A stretch of DNA of 64,000 nt, taken from the NCBI GenBank assembly GCA_025769875.1, contig JAGFNK010000302.1, forward strand, positions 1 through 64,000, given 5' to 3'. The notes under the pieces were generated by a model that was given only the letters and a program-made list of their open reading frames with translations, was not told the origin of the DNA and made no database searches. The position numbers and the translations under genes were made by a program. The stretch comes from Russula earlei. Lineage: Eukaryota > Basidiomycota > Agaricomycetes > Russulales > Russulaceae. Each line of letters starts with the position of its first letter. Within the stretch, counting starts at the first letter, position 1. Shown here one piece after another: positions 10,275-21,074 of the stretch.

Positions 10275-10442
10275 GTCAAGACACATACTGCTGATCACTA
10301 TGGACTCAGGAGCAGGTGGGCAAGGGTCGGAACAGGCAGTAGGCTTCAAGTAAAGTGTTGATCAAGAGGACAAGCCAAATGACAATGAGGTACCAGATGG
10401 AGATTGGTATGTGTTGCAAGAGGCAGAGGCAAAGGTTAGAGG
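10275..10442 (-). repeat. truncated LTR-B fragment
   Basis: TGTCAAGACACATACTGCTG and following bases match the start of the minus-strand LTR-B copies and stop matching near 10440, where another LTR-like start occurs. Confidence 0.75.
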
Positions 10443-10924
10443 TGTTAGGAACTCAACTTGTGCTCTTGATTGACTGCTTACCTATGCTTGCTTCCTCATT
10501 TTGCTTACTGATTGGCTGACTCAGGCTTTGTTATTGCTTACTGATCAAATGACTGATGCTTAGTGATCACTTATTGATTGATGACAGACACTAGGAAAGG
10601 ATGACTCACACATGAGTCACTATTGATACTCTCCAGTTCTGGTCCCTGTTTTCGGATAGTAGTGGGTCTTAGCTATGCTCCCCAAGTTTCATACAAACCA
10701 GATCAGCCATTATGGAGATACAGTATAAATACTCAGACGTATCTGAAGTTGAGCCTTATGTTCAACTTACTCTTTCAATTTACCTGATTCTCTCTCTCTC
10801 TCTGAAAAATAATTGCTCAAGTGATAAGAGGCCCCTCTCATCTCTTTCATTCACTCTTCCTGAGATAATATCAAAGGAGTTGAATTCTAGTGCTTGAACT
10901 AAATCAAGCAACTCTATCACTTAG
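10443..10924 (+). repeat. LTR-G-like block, 3' truncated
   Basis: Starts TGTTAGGAACTC directly after the LTR-B fragment and has a TATAAATA box at about 10723 and a CT microsatellite near 10790-10802. It is cut by the 3' LTR of Gyp-B1 at 10925. Only one copy is present, so its identity as an LTR rests on form alone. Confidence 0.4.
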
Positions 10925-12587
10925 TGTCAAGACACGTACTGCTGATCACTAAGGACTCAGGAGCAGGTGGGCAAGGGTTGGAACAGATGGTACGCGGCGA
11001 GGGCGGCGTTGAACAGGAGGATGAGCCAAATGACGAGGAGGTACCAGATGGGGACTGGGAGGTGTTGCAAGAGGCAAAGGTGAAGACTAGAGGCCAGTGC
11101 AGCGAAGGGGCTTTAAACAAGGCGGTCATTGAAGAGTACCTTGGAGGCGAGGGGAATCTTTAAACTGAGTGGTCGCAGGGGAGTACCCAGGAGGATGAGA
11201 GTATCACAAATGGACAGTCTGACGACTGCCCTGCTTCATTGGGGCTTATATACAGTGTACAGGGTTGATTACAAAGGACCGGAACTATTCTAGACCCCTT
11301 GACACCATCCAATAGGACTACAGAGGCATAAACTCACTTGTGTCAAGTTTCAGGCTTACTGTTACGAACCAAGGCCAAGTCTTGGCCAAAGATTGTCCTA
11401 TTTTACTCAAGAAGAACCTCTCTCACTTTGCATTGCCGACTCCCTTCCATTTTCTGGGCTATCCCCCCTGTGGTACAAGATATTGCTATTGCAAAGGCAC
11501 TATAACACGACCAGGCACCAGTTTTCTAATCGGGTAATCATTGCGTGGCAGCCACATGGCCACTCAGCCACCATGGACCCGAAACAGCGGCACAAACTCT
11601 TAGGAACTGTTGCATAAATCATCTGACGTCATCAAGGCTCCAATGACATCATGGCTGACTGAGCAACTCCACAGTGACCTCATAGGCTCACTAAGCGCTC
11701 CACAGTGACATCATAATGATGTCATCGCTCCACAATGATCAGTAATGCGCTCAGTAAGCCTGAAAGTTGACACAAGCAAGTTTATGCCTCTGTAGTCCTA
11801 TTGGATGGTACCAAAGAGTCTAGAATAGTCCCAGTGCTTTGTAATCGACCCTGTATACTGTATATAAGCCCCAATGAAGCATGACAGTCGTCAGACTGTC
11901 CATTTGTGATACTCTCATCTTCCTGGGTACTCCCCTGCGACTGCTCAGTTTAAAGACTCCTCTCGCTTCCAAGGTACTCTTCTACGACCGCCTTGTTTAA
12001 AGCCCCCTCGTTGCACTGGCTTCTAACCTTCGCCTCTGCCTCCAGTTACACGTACCAGTCCCCATCTGGTACATCTTAGTCATTTGGCTCGTCCTCTTGT
12101 TCAACGCCGCCTACGCCGCATACCATCTGTTCCGACCTTTGCCCACCTGCTCCTGAGTCCACACGGATCAGCAGTACGTGTCTTGACACTTACTGAGCGC
12201 ATTACTGATCATTGTGGAGCGATGACATCATTATGATGTCACTGTGGAGCGCTTAGTGAGCCTATGAGGTCACTGTGGAGTTGCTCAGTCAGCCATGATG
12301 TCATTGGAGCCTTGATGACGTCAGATGATTTATGCAACAGTTTCTAAGAGTTTGTGCCGCTGTTTCGGGTCCATGGTGGCTGAGTGGCCATGTGGCTGCC
12401 ACGCGATGATTACCCGATTAGGAAACTGGTGCCTGGTCGTGTTATAGTGTCTTTGCAATAGCAATATCTTATACCGCAGGAGGGATAGCCCAGAAAATGG
12501 AAGGGAGTCGGCAATGCAAAGTGAGAGAGGTTTTTCTTGAGTAAAATAGGACAATCTTCGGCCAGGATTTGGCCTTGGTTCGTGACA
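10925..12587 (-). repeat. Gyp-B1 3' LTR (LTR-B), interrupted
   Basis: TGTCAAGACACGTACTG...TTCGTGACA. Without the nested 829-bp LTR and one CTTAC duplication it is about 829 bp, matching the 5' LTR at 20608-21439. Confidence 0.93.
11360..12188 (+). repeat. solo LTR-B inserted in an LTR-B of opposite orientation
   Basis: TGTTACGAACC...GTCTTGACA, flanked by CTTAC at 11355-11359 and 12189-12193. It carries TATATAAGCCCC on the plus strand and the AGACTGTCCA start motif downstream of it, and a TGACGTCA near 11625. Confidence 0.95.
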
Positions 12588-12603
12588 TTCATCCCCTCTT
12601 TAT
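12588..12603 (-). other. Gyp-B1 polypurine tract
   Basis: On the minus strand AAGAGGGGATGAA directly precedes the 3' LTR (TGTCACGAACC). This is the position and composition of a plus-strand primer. A small ATG-initiated frame (about 12805 down to the LTR) runs into it. Confidence 0.75.
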
Positions 12604-12834
12604 AGACTTGTTGCTCCTGCAACAGTAGGGATTTGTTTCTTTGGAAGGTGAAGTAGTTTGCATATGAAAAGTCGAAGTCTGCTCGTTCGTGGGGAGTTCT
12701 CCCTTGTTCTATGATTTGCTTTGGGGATGGCTGTGGTCGATTGGGTGCATGTGGTCGCAGGAGTTCTCTGAAAAGTTCGTTGGTAACAAGGATAAAGGTA
12801 GTCATCGACAGAGGTCATGATGAGAGTTGTTGGT

Positions 12835-15800
12835 TTAGGGGTTACTCCTGCTGGGAATTGTTCTAAGTGCCTTCGGATATTTCCGATGGAAGTCTTTAAC
12901 AAGTGATTGCGCTCGTGATAGGTTAGATGCTGGCTCCCAAGTATTTTCTGCAACCGTATACCCTTTCCATTTAACTAGGTATTGGATTCCTTTGCGGTTT
13001 GGGGAGAGCCGAGAGTTTAGGATCTGTTCTACTTCATATTGTTCTTCACCTTCGACTAATATTGGTGGCGGGTTTGAAAAGTTAGGACCATGGGCAATGG
13101 TTTCTTTGTAAGGTTTAATCAGGGAGTGGTGAAAAACCGGGTGTATCTTCCAAGACTTTGGTAGCTCGAGGCGAACGTTTACTGGATAGGCAGTGGTGAC
13201 TTTGAATGGCCCATAGCGTCAAGGGGCTAGTTTTGCTTTTGGGTGAGTGGTTCGTAGATTCGTGGCTTCCAGCCATACTTGATCCCCTTCTTTAAAACGA
13301 AATGTGGAGGATTGAGGTCCTGATTGCTTCATGATTTCTGTTGCTCGGTTCAGGGAGGCAGCTACTTCTTCTCTGAGTTGGTTTAGTCTTGATAGTCTTT
13401 CTTGGATTGAAGGGAACTTTGATGTAAAGGCAAGGGGCGGAGCAAATGTTGGGTTAAAGCCATACCAGACTTCAAACGGGGGTTTGTTCGTAGCACTGTG
13501 TTGTCTGGCATTATGTGCGAACTCCATAAAGGGAACTAGTTCTGCCCAATTGTCTGCTTGATGGTTGCAAAATATTCGTAGGTATTGTTCTAGTTCTTGG
13601 TTAACTCGTTCTGTTTCTCCATCTGTCTGTGGGTGATATGCTGTGCTTAATGATACTTTGACATTTAACTTCTTCCATAGTTCTTGAGTGACTTTTGCTG
13701 CGAACTGAGGGCCTCTGTCCGATATTATTTGTGTTGGGAGCCCTATCCTTCTCCAGACATTGTTCATGATTAGTGTCGCTGTTTCGTCTGCTGTGATTGT
13801 CTTGTGGCAAGGGGTAATGATTATCGCTTTACTGAATCGATCTACCACGACTAGGAGGCTGTCGAAGCCTTGTGAAATCGGTAGGTCTGTGATAAAGTCC
13901 ATAGTAATGCTTTTCCATACTTCTCCAGCTGGTGTAATCGGTACAAGGGGTGTTTCTGTCTTTGGACGGTTCTTTGTACTTTGGCAAATTGTGCAACCGT
14001 CTACATAACTTTTGACATAAGTTAGCATTCCTGGCCACCAATAGTTTCGGCTGATCAGTTCATAAGTTTTCCATTGGCCAGGATGCCCAGTGGCAAGGGA
14101 GTCGTGGTGTAGTTTTAGAATTTTCTTTCTTAGGGTGTCGTTGTTTGGGATATAGACTTTTCCTTTGAATAGTATTAGTCCATCTTCAAGGTTCCAGTCC
14201 TGTAAGCCTTTGGATAGTCACCTTGGTCCATTCTTTATAATGATTGCTAACGCATTAGATACTTCTGGGTCATAGTCTTTGCTAGATCGTAGTTGTTGTC
14301 GAAGTTCCTGGTCGCCAATTGGTTCTGTAGCAGAGGTGCGCGTTGCTCTAATTTTAAAAAATTTGTCATCTAGGAGCACCTTTCCATCATTTTCATTTTG
14401 TATCCCCTCTTTAAAGTCTGGCCGCCTGGACAGACCGTCTGCTTTGTTCATAGTTCCTGGGTGGTGGGTGATGGTGAAGTCAAAATTGCTGAGGAGGAGT
14501 GCCCATCGGGCTTGTCGTCTCGTGAGTTTCTGTTTTGTCATGAAGTATGTCAAGTTATTGTGGTCTGTCCATAGATCAATGGGGTGTGTAGCGCCTTCAA
14601 GGTAGTGTCGGAAGTGCCAGAGGGACAAGACGATAGCAAGGAGTTCTTTATCGTAGATCATGTAATTTCGTTGTGCGGGGTCCAAGGATTTCGAGAAATA
14701 GGCTACTGGGTGATATCTGTTAAATTCATCGGGTTGTTCCAAGATTGCACCGACTGCAAAGTCACTTGCATCGCAGATGAGTCGAAAGGGTTTCGTGTGG
14801 TTAGGTAACATGAGGATTGGGGCCGTTGTGAATGCTTGGATTAGCTTCTGAAATGCTTGTTCTTCATCAGTCTTCCCATTTGAAGGGGTTTTCTTTCTTT
14901 GTTAAGTTAAACAAGGGCCGTGCTATTCGAGAGTATTGGTGGATAAATCGTCGATAGAAGTTGCAGAATCCTAGAAATGCTTGTACTTCCGTAACATTGG
15001 TCGGAGTAGGCCACTTTGTAATGCCTATTAACTTGTCTTGGTCCATGGATATTCGTCCTTGGGAGATATTGATGCCTAGGTAACTAATAGAGGTTTGTCG
15101 GAAAGCACATTTCTCTGGTTTCAAGTATAAGTCGTGGTCTTGGAGTGTTTTTAGGACCTTATGTGTCCAGTCGTCTAGTTCGTTCAAGGTTTGCGCCATG
15201 ATTAGTATATCATCTAGATAAACAACCACTCGTTCAGTGGCGATGTATTTTGCTAGGATGGTGTTCATAAAGCGTTGGAAAGTGGCTGGGGCGTTGCAGA
15301 GACCAAATGTCATTATCAATGGTTCGAAGAGTCCTAATGGTGTCTTGAATGCTGCGAGGTGTTCATCGCCCTCTCTGAGGCGAATATTGTTGTATCCCCA
15401 TCGTACGTCAAACTTGGTAAAGTATTGGGCTCCTTGGAGTTTGTCAATTAATTCAGGAATCAAGGGTAGTGGATACGCGTCTTTGACAGTTGCTGTATTC
15501 AGGGCTCTGTAGTCTTGCACTGGTCAGTAGATTTCCTCCTTTCTTTTCTACGAAGAAGAATGGGCTGGCAATAGCTGCTTTTGATGGTCGGATTGTGCCT
15601 CTTTTCAAATGTTCGTCTAAGTATTCTTTTAGGGCTTGTAGTTCCTTAGGAGTAAGTCGATAAATGCCAGAATCGCGTCGGGCGATCCCTGGTTTTAGAT
15701 TGATTGCATGGTCCCATGGTTGGTGAGCAGGAAGGCGTTGAGAAGCTTGTTCATCGAAAACCTTTCGCCATTTCAAGAATTGGGCAGGGATAAGTTCGTC

Positions 15801-16614
15801 TAATGTCTTAGGGGGTGTTTCTGCATTGGCTAGCTTGGTAGCTGTGGTTGATTTGGCTCTTATGCTGATTGTTATTGGGCTAAACGCATCAGTGGATTTG
15901 TTCGTCAACACATGGGTTCAATGGTCCTTCAGTATCTGGGAAGATTAGTGCAGCAATGTCTGTAAACTCGGGTTCTTCTTCTTCAGGGAAAGTAAGCGCT
16001 TGTATTTGGTAATTCCGTGTTCCAGATGCAGATGCAATGGTTATGCTTGGGTGTGTGGTAAGGCAAGTTCGGGGGCAGTTCCTCAGTGTGATTGTATCAT
16101 TTGCCCAATCAATATCTGGGTTGTGATGTCGTAGCCAATCTGTTCCTAAGATAATGTCGTGATCTCCAATGTTAGTGACAAGGAATTCTGCTTGTTCGTC
16201 ATGAGTGGCGCCTGTGTGCGCTTGAATGCGAAGTCTTTGGATGGTGCTAAAGCGTATTAGTCCATTGGCATTTTGTGTTCCGTCTACATTTTGTGCTGGC
16301 AAGGGTTTGATCATAGTTCGAAGGTGCAGGTGGTGTCTTTGTGCAAATCGTTCATGGATTATCATTCCTTCTGCTCCACTGTCGAGCAGGGCTCTTGCAC
16401 CGATTTCTTTGCCGCTTGTCTTCCCTACTAAGGTAACTTTCAAGGCAATGGAAGGGGAGCGAATATTCTTGGTAAAAACTTTGGGGTAATTGATTTCTCT
16501 TTGTATCGTACTGATTTGGACCGCGTCCCTCCTCGGTGCAGAAGGGGGTCCAATTAAAAATCCATAGGAGCAGATCGTGGGCGGAGGATCGAGTCTGCGA
16601 GTGTTTCTCTCCAA
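12835..16614 (-). pseudogene. pol: Gyp-B1 pol (protease-RT-RNaseH-integrase-chromodomain), broken
   Basis: Aligned to Gyp-B2, the frame starts inside gag in the -1 frame. It encodes an aspartic protease (DSGAEG), RT with FFVEKKGGN and YLDD, RNase H (CDASDFAVGA), integrase with an HHCC finger, a D,D(35)E core (MDFITDLP, SDRGPQF, HPQTDGETERVNQ) and a chromodomain ending at 12835. Two stops are TGA where Gyp-B2 has CGA (13219-13221 and 14218-14220). Three 1-base insertions (15890-15892, 15525-15527, 14868-14870) each turn a CG into CAG as written on the plus strand. At the chromodomain boundary this copy is intact where Gyp-B2 has an extra base. Apart from these lesions all catalytic motifs are preserved, so the copy is young. 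Confidence 0.93.
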
Positions 16615-18062
16615 GTCGTTAGTGAAGCAACAGGAATGGGTTCTTCTTGCGCAGGTTCGATGTTTTCATCTTGGATGGTTGTGGCTCTGACTGTTTGGGG
16701 GCGAGATCCTTGTCGTTGGCGTCCTTGAGCTGCTTTCTTTGCTCTACATTGATTTGCCATATGATTCTTCTTTCCACAATAATAACAGAGATTGTTCTTG
16801 CGTCGAAATTCTTTCTCTGCATCTGTGAGGGGTTTCCTTTCACTTCTGGATTCCCAGGGTCGTTCATTGGGCTCTCCTTGGTACAAGTTAATTTCCAATG
16901 GATTATCTGATCCTTGAGTGTTCAATCCTCGGGCACGCACAGAGCGTCCTCCTCGAAAAGCAGTGGAGTTGTATAGGTGGAAAAGGTTGTCGAACTCTCT
17001 TGCTGCTTTGACAAGGGCTGCAAGCGTAGTTGGTGTTGGTGTGATTCCCAGTATTTTCTGATGTAAGGCCGGGTTGATGTTCTTCCTAAATGCGTACATC
17101 TTTGTTCTTTCATCGGTGGTAGCTCGTGATGCGTGGTGCGACCATTTCTGATACCATTCATTAAACGGTAGTTTTCCTTGATAATAGGTGTGCATGGTAT
17201 TAGCGGAGGCCAATTCTGCTTCTGCAGGAATAAAATGATCGGCAAAGGCTTTCTTGAAGTCGTCCCATGACCCATAGTCTGCTACGGTACGAGCCATAGC
17301 CTTGGTGGTTTGTTCTCTAGCCCATGCTCCAGCGGGTGTTCCTACTTTAAAGTGGGTTAGTGCAGCGGCAACTTTCTTGCTTTCATCTGTAAAGGAGTCG
17401 CCATTGATGTAATAATAATTGGCCAAAGCTGCCCAAAAGGCTTCTGCGTTATCAGCCTTTCCGTCAAAGGGTTCTGGTGCTGTTCCAACAAGGCGCGGAT
17501 TGCTTGACATGGTGGGATTCTGAGTTGTTGTAGCTGTAACAATAGGTGGGGCTGAACCTTGTAGTTGGATTCTAGTTGGAGTGAGCGTTCGAGGGACTGC
17601 TTGTGGTACGTTGCTAGTTGTATGAGGAGTAGGTTGTTGGGTATTACGCCGAGTAGAAGGTCCTGGAGTGGTGCTTCGAGTGCTCTGAGCAGTTCCTAGG
17701 ATAGCGGTAACTTCTTGAGGTGTTCTGGCTGAGAAATCGACTTCTCGATTGTTATAGTAAACCCAATGTCTTCTAGAACGGCTCCACTTGACTGGTCTGT
17801 CTAGGAAGAGGCCTGTATAGTTATAGGGGTTGAAGTCTTGAACGTTTTCTGCTCCTGGGGCTGCCGCTTTAAGTTGTTCGGTGGTAACTTCGTCGTTATC
17901 GTCTTCGTATAACCAAGTGTCAGAAAGATTTCCGTGGTTGATAATAGGTGTGCCTGCAAATTTTCCTCGGTAACAGTGATCTTGGGTGTCGTAACTGAGG
18001 TTTTCAAATAGGAGTGGGATTAGATTTTCTTCTTCGTCAGTGATGTCTCTCCTAGTGCTCAT
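16554..18062 (-). CDS. gag: Gyp-B1 Gag, intact, 502 residues
   Basis: Capsid/nucleocapsid precursor that packages the element RNA. The ATG at 18060-18062 is the first ATG of the predicted transcript and lies 4 nt after the ORF-c stop. Residues of about 1-115 are acidic (TDEEENLIPLLFENLSYDTQ), followed by a Thr/Pro-rich linker and a helical capsid-like domain (GTAPEPFDGKADNAEAFW, FKKAFADHFIP) typical of retrotransposon Gag. A single zinc knuckle CYYCGKKNHMANQC sits near the C-terminus. The frame ends PMDF at TAA, overlapping pol by about 60 nt in the -1 register. Gyp-B2 has the same protein with one extra base near 59016. Confidence 0.92.
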   Translation of the reverse strand: MSTRRDITDEEENLIPLLFENLSYDTQDHCYRGKFAGTPIINHGNLSDTWLYEDDNDEVTTEQLKAAAPGAENVQDFNPYNYTGLFLDRPVKWSRSRRHWVYYNNREVDFSARTPQEVTAILGTAQSTRSTTPGPSTRRNTQQPTPHTTSNVPQAVPRTLTPTRIQLQGSAPPIVTATTTQNPTMSSNPRLVGTAPEPFDGKADNAEAFWAALANYYYINGDSFTDESKKVAAALTHFKVGTPAGAWAREQTTKAMARTVADYGSWDDFKKAFADHFIPAEAELASANTMHTYYQGKLPFNEWYQKWSHHASRATTDERTKMYAFRKNINPALHQKILGITPTPTTLAALVKAAREFDNLFHLYNSTAFRGGRSVRARGLNTQGSDNPLEINLYQGEPNERPWESRSERKPLTDAEKEFRRKNNLCYYCGKKNHMANQCRAKKAAQGRQRQGSRPQTVRATTIQDENIEPAQEEPIPVASLTTWRETLADSILRPRSAPMDF

Positions 18063-18066
18063 AGAT

Positions 18067-18687
18067 CTAGACGACTGTTATAGTCCAATGGCCGTTGTTC
18101 CAAGGATATGCAATGGTGTAGGCTGGCTTTAGTCGAATGGTATCAGGTCTTCCTTGATGTTTTCTTAATTGGATTCGGGAGTATTCTTCAGTAATGCTGC
18201 TTTGTGTTAGAACTACTCGGGTTTTCCACAGATATCCTTCAAATTCTGCTGGAGAGATGGCAAAGTCACTTATTTCCTTGGTGGGGTGCTTGTAAACTAT
18301 AAAGTGTGTCAGTCGTTGATGCCAAGCTTGGGTACAATAATTCTTGAATTCAATTAACTCTCTCCTTGAACGCGTAGGTAGGTTTAATGCTAAGAAGGAT
18401 TGTTCTGGTAGATAACAGTGTAAATCAGTATTCCTAAGATCGGCACTATCAGGGGATTCAACAAGGGGTGATGCAAAGGGTTGGATAGGTATGACAGGGG
18501 TAGGAATACGATTGGTAAACAAGGGTACGTAGGCGTCAGGAGGGGTAGGAGGTAATGGTCTTTCAACAAGAAATCCTCTTGCGTTGGGAACTGTTTCTCT
18601 CTCAGGGGGTCGTTGGGATGACGCGCGTCTCCTGTGTCGAGGAGCCAGATTTATCGAATGGGGAGATGGTAATCGCCTGGCGTCCAC
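18067..18687 (-). CDS. Gyp-B1 leader ORF-c, unknown protein of about 206 residues
   Basis: Open frame with no methionine codon, overlapping the end of ORF-b in the -1 register and ending TAG, 4 nt before the gag ATG (TAG-ATCT-ATG). The N-terminus is basic and Pro-rich (PRHRRRASSQRPPERE). The C-terminal half is ordinary globular sequence (LIEFKNYCTQAWHQRLTHF, SPAEFEGYLWKTRVVLTQ). I recognise no family. Near-identical in Gyp-B2 (58068-58697). Start must be non-AUG, re-initiation or frameshift from ORF-b; the coordinates given begin at a GTG and are not a proven start. Confidence 0.6.
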   Translation of the reverse strand: MDARRLPSPHSINLAPRHRRRASSQRPPERETVPNARGFLVERPLPPTPPDAYVPLFTNRIPTPVIPIQPFASPLVESPDSADLRNTDLHCYLPEQSFLALNLPTRSRRELIEFKNYCTQAWHQRLTHFIVYKHPTKEISDFAISPAEFEGYLWKTRVVLTQSSITEEYSRIQLRKHQGRPDTIRLKPAYTIAYPWNNGHWTITVV

Positions 18688-19605
18688 AAGGTAATTCCGT
18701 CAGGAGTAGGGGGTGTGTCTGGTCGAAAGTTGCACGTGCAATACTCTGTTTTGCAGTTACACCTTGCTGTCCACGGATTTGACTCAGTATCTTCTGTGCT
18801 GGCAGACCAACGTTCTTGGCTAGTTGGGACAGTGGTCTGAATCGGTGTGAGGGGTCGAGGGGCGAGACTTGAGGCTTCTAGGATTGCTGGGACAGAATAG
18901 TACGCAGGGGGACCAGTATATGAGGCGTCTGGGCTGGTAATTGCCCAAGGTTGATTGTAGTCTGCGTCGTATAGCCAAGAGTTAGTTTCCCAGTCAAAGG
19001 TGTTGTGTATTCCTGGTACAACAGCAAGTTGGACGTAAGATTGATTTTCCCTTTGTATTCTGTTGAGGCGTAGGTGGTAGAACTGGACGGTGAGACGGTA
19101 GTAGCTGATGTATGTCCAAGCCAGATAAAACAAGCGATACCCTGTCCTTAAAGAGTGGACAATGATGTGGTGGCGTGGTTGAATGACTCTGGTCCAAAGG
19201 TTTAATTCACTAGTGCGTAAGGATTGGTAGTCAACTGGCTGTCCTTGGATGTTCTTCGCTTGAGCAAGGTGCCAATATAGTAGTTGTTGTCGTGCTGGAG
19301 GTAGAAGTCGACTAAGGGTTTCAAGATATAGTGCGTGTTCGTCGTGGCTTAAGAGTTGTCCAAAAGGCAAGACTTCAAGGAACTCTTTAACAATAAGATG
19401 GGGGAAATCTTCGTGAGGTGGTTCAACTCCTGGTACGTCGTGTAAGTTGGTTAAAGTGGTGACAGGGAATGCGACGGAGGTCCAAGTTCGATAATGATTT
19501 AGGTTTAAGACGTGTCTGAGTGATAGCGTCTTCTTCTTCGTCTTCTTCTAAGGCGTATTCTCGTGGCACTTTAGTTAAAACAAAAGGATCTTTATTCGAT
19601 CTTTA
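18651..19605 (-). CDS. Gyp-B1 leader ORF-b, unknown protein of about 300 residues
   Basis: Methionine-free frame matching Gyp-B2 57151-58104. It has an acidic start (EYALEEDEEED), a helical middle rich in Leu/His/Gln (LLPPARQQLLYWHLAQAK, YRLFYLAWTYISYYRL) and a C-terminal Cys cluster CNCKTEYCTC that could bind metal. The copy has one length difference near 19516-19518 (CTG on the plus strand). There is no ATG in any frame of the region. The family is unrecognised and I assign no function. Its conservation as an open frame in two independent insertions argues for coding. Confidence 0.55.
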
Positions 19606-19635
19606 TTGAAGCGTTACAAGGGTGGTTCTTACTTT

Positions 19636-20561
19636 TTAAGAACCGTGCGCAAGATCTATGGTTTCGAGCTGGTACCTCTCAATTATCTCGAGAGGGTTAA
19701 GGGGAATACGAGGCGTAAAGCAAAAGCGAAGTAGCTGAGGGTTAAAGCGGATGGTGTCGACTGTATAAGTCGAATAGTGACGTAGGGACACGCGGTTACT
19801 GTTCTCCTCAAAGTGTAAGTAGCCGTATGCGAAAGCGAGACGTCCGTCCAAGAAGTCGTGTACGATAGATAAGCAAAACGAGCCCTCGTAAGCAGGGCGG
19901 TAAATAGCAGGCAAGGTAAGTAGTTTCCTAAACAACGAGGTGTTAAAAATGTATGCGATGCGTCCAAGGGGAAAGTCAGCGTCCGGGGCGTATATCCCGA
20001 CGTTGGAGCAGATGCCGAAGGGGGTGAGATTGTACTGGGTGGCAAGGGCAGTGTTGGAGGGTTCTACCGCAAAAGTGTGGACGATGCGTGCACGAAAGGC
20101 GGTAGTGAAGGTGTCTGTGAATGCGCGACGAGCTAACTGGTCTGAGGTAGGGATGCGTCCAAGGTAGTCTTGGTGATTCAAGTCGTGGAGGGGACGCCAC
20201 TGCTCCTGGCGACGATTGGTGGTAGGGAGGACGAAGTACTGGTGCGGATGGAAGCGAAATACTGTGCAGGGGGGACGGTCGAGGAAGCCTTCAGGTAAGG
20301 GAGGACTGGTCCGCTTGCTGTTGCTCGTTCTGCGCTGGAGGGGGAGTGCCGACAGGGACAAAGTCGCCTGGGATAGGCTGGACAGTGGTAGGAGACTGAT
20401 GGGGGAGCCGTTGGGGAGTACAAGAGGCTGAGGGGTGAGGATGTGTCGACCGGGTCGACGTCTTCAGTGAGGATGCGAAGAGCGGTGCGTGGAGTGGGCT
20501 GGAGAGGAGAAGGGAGACGCAGGGAGGTATTGACAAGAGTGGGGGAGTTGGGAGTAGACAC
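19636..20561 (-). CDS. Gyp-B1 leader ORF-a, unknown protein of about 300 residues
   Basis: Counterpart of Gyp-B2 56179-57117. A Ser/Thr/Pro-rich N-terminal third is followed by a globular part (TVFRFHPHQYFVLPTTNRR, FDGRLAFAYGYLHFEENS-like, LNPLEIIERYQLETIDLAH). There is no methionine codon in the frame. Two CG-to-CTG changes as written on the plus strand (20306-20308, 20396-20398) shift the frame here, so the product is broken unless those are consensus errors. The stop lies in a hairpin (GGTTCTT..AAGAACC) and is followed by tandem AATAAA words. Family unknown. Confidence 0.5.
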
Positions 20562-20595
20562 TTGAGCGTTGGCTGGTCAATACAAGAATGATGAG

Positions 20596-20605
20596 AGACT
20601 GTCCA
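20596..20605 (-). other. Gyp-B1 primer-binding site, self-priming type
   Basis: On the minus strand TGGACAGTCT begins 2 nt after the 5' LTR. Its complement AGACTGTCCA occurs in the LTR about 32 nt after the first T of TATATAAG, where the RNA should start. In Tf1 the first 11 nt of the mRNA fold back and prime at such a site. I saw no resemblance to a tRNA 3' end. Confidence 0.75.
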
Positions 20606-20896
20606 GATGTCAAGACACGTACTGCTGATCACTAAGGACTCAGGAGCAGGTGGGCAAGGGTCGGAACAGATGGTACGCGGCGTAAGGCGGCGTTGAACAG
20701 GAGGACGAGCCAAACGACTAGAGAGTACCAGATGGGGACTGGTACGTGTTGCAAGGAGGCAGAGGCGAAGAGTAGAGGCCAGTGCAGCGAGGGGACTTTA
20801 AACAAGGCGGTCGTTGAAGAGTACCTTGGAAGCGAGGGAAGTCTTTAGACTGAGCAGGTCGCAGGGGAGTACCCAGGAAGATGAGAGTATCACAAA

Positions 20897-20938
20897 TGGA
20901 CAGTCTGACGACTGCCATGCTTCATTGGGGCTTATATA
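20897..20938 (-). promoter_or_regulatory. Gyp-B1 core promoter and predicted RNA start
   Basis: TATATAAG read on the minus strand at about 20931-20938, with AGACTGTCCA at 20897-20906 some 30 nt downstream. The start is inferred from TATA spacing and from complementarity with the PBS. The complete loss of ATG begins at this same point. Confidence 0.65.
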
Positions 20939-21074
20939 CAGTATACAGGGTCGATTACAAAGCACTGGGACTATTCTAGACTCTTTGGTACCATCCAATA
21001 GGACTACAGAGGCATAAACTTGCTTGTGTCAACTTTCAGGCTTACTGAGCGCATTACTGATCATTGTGGAGCGA

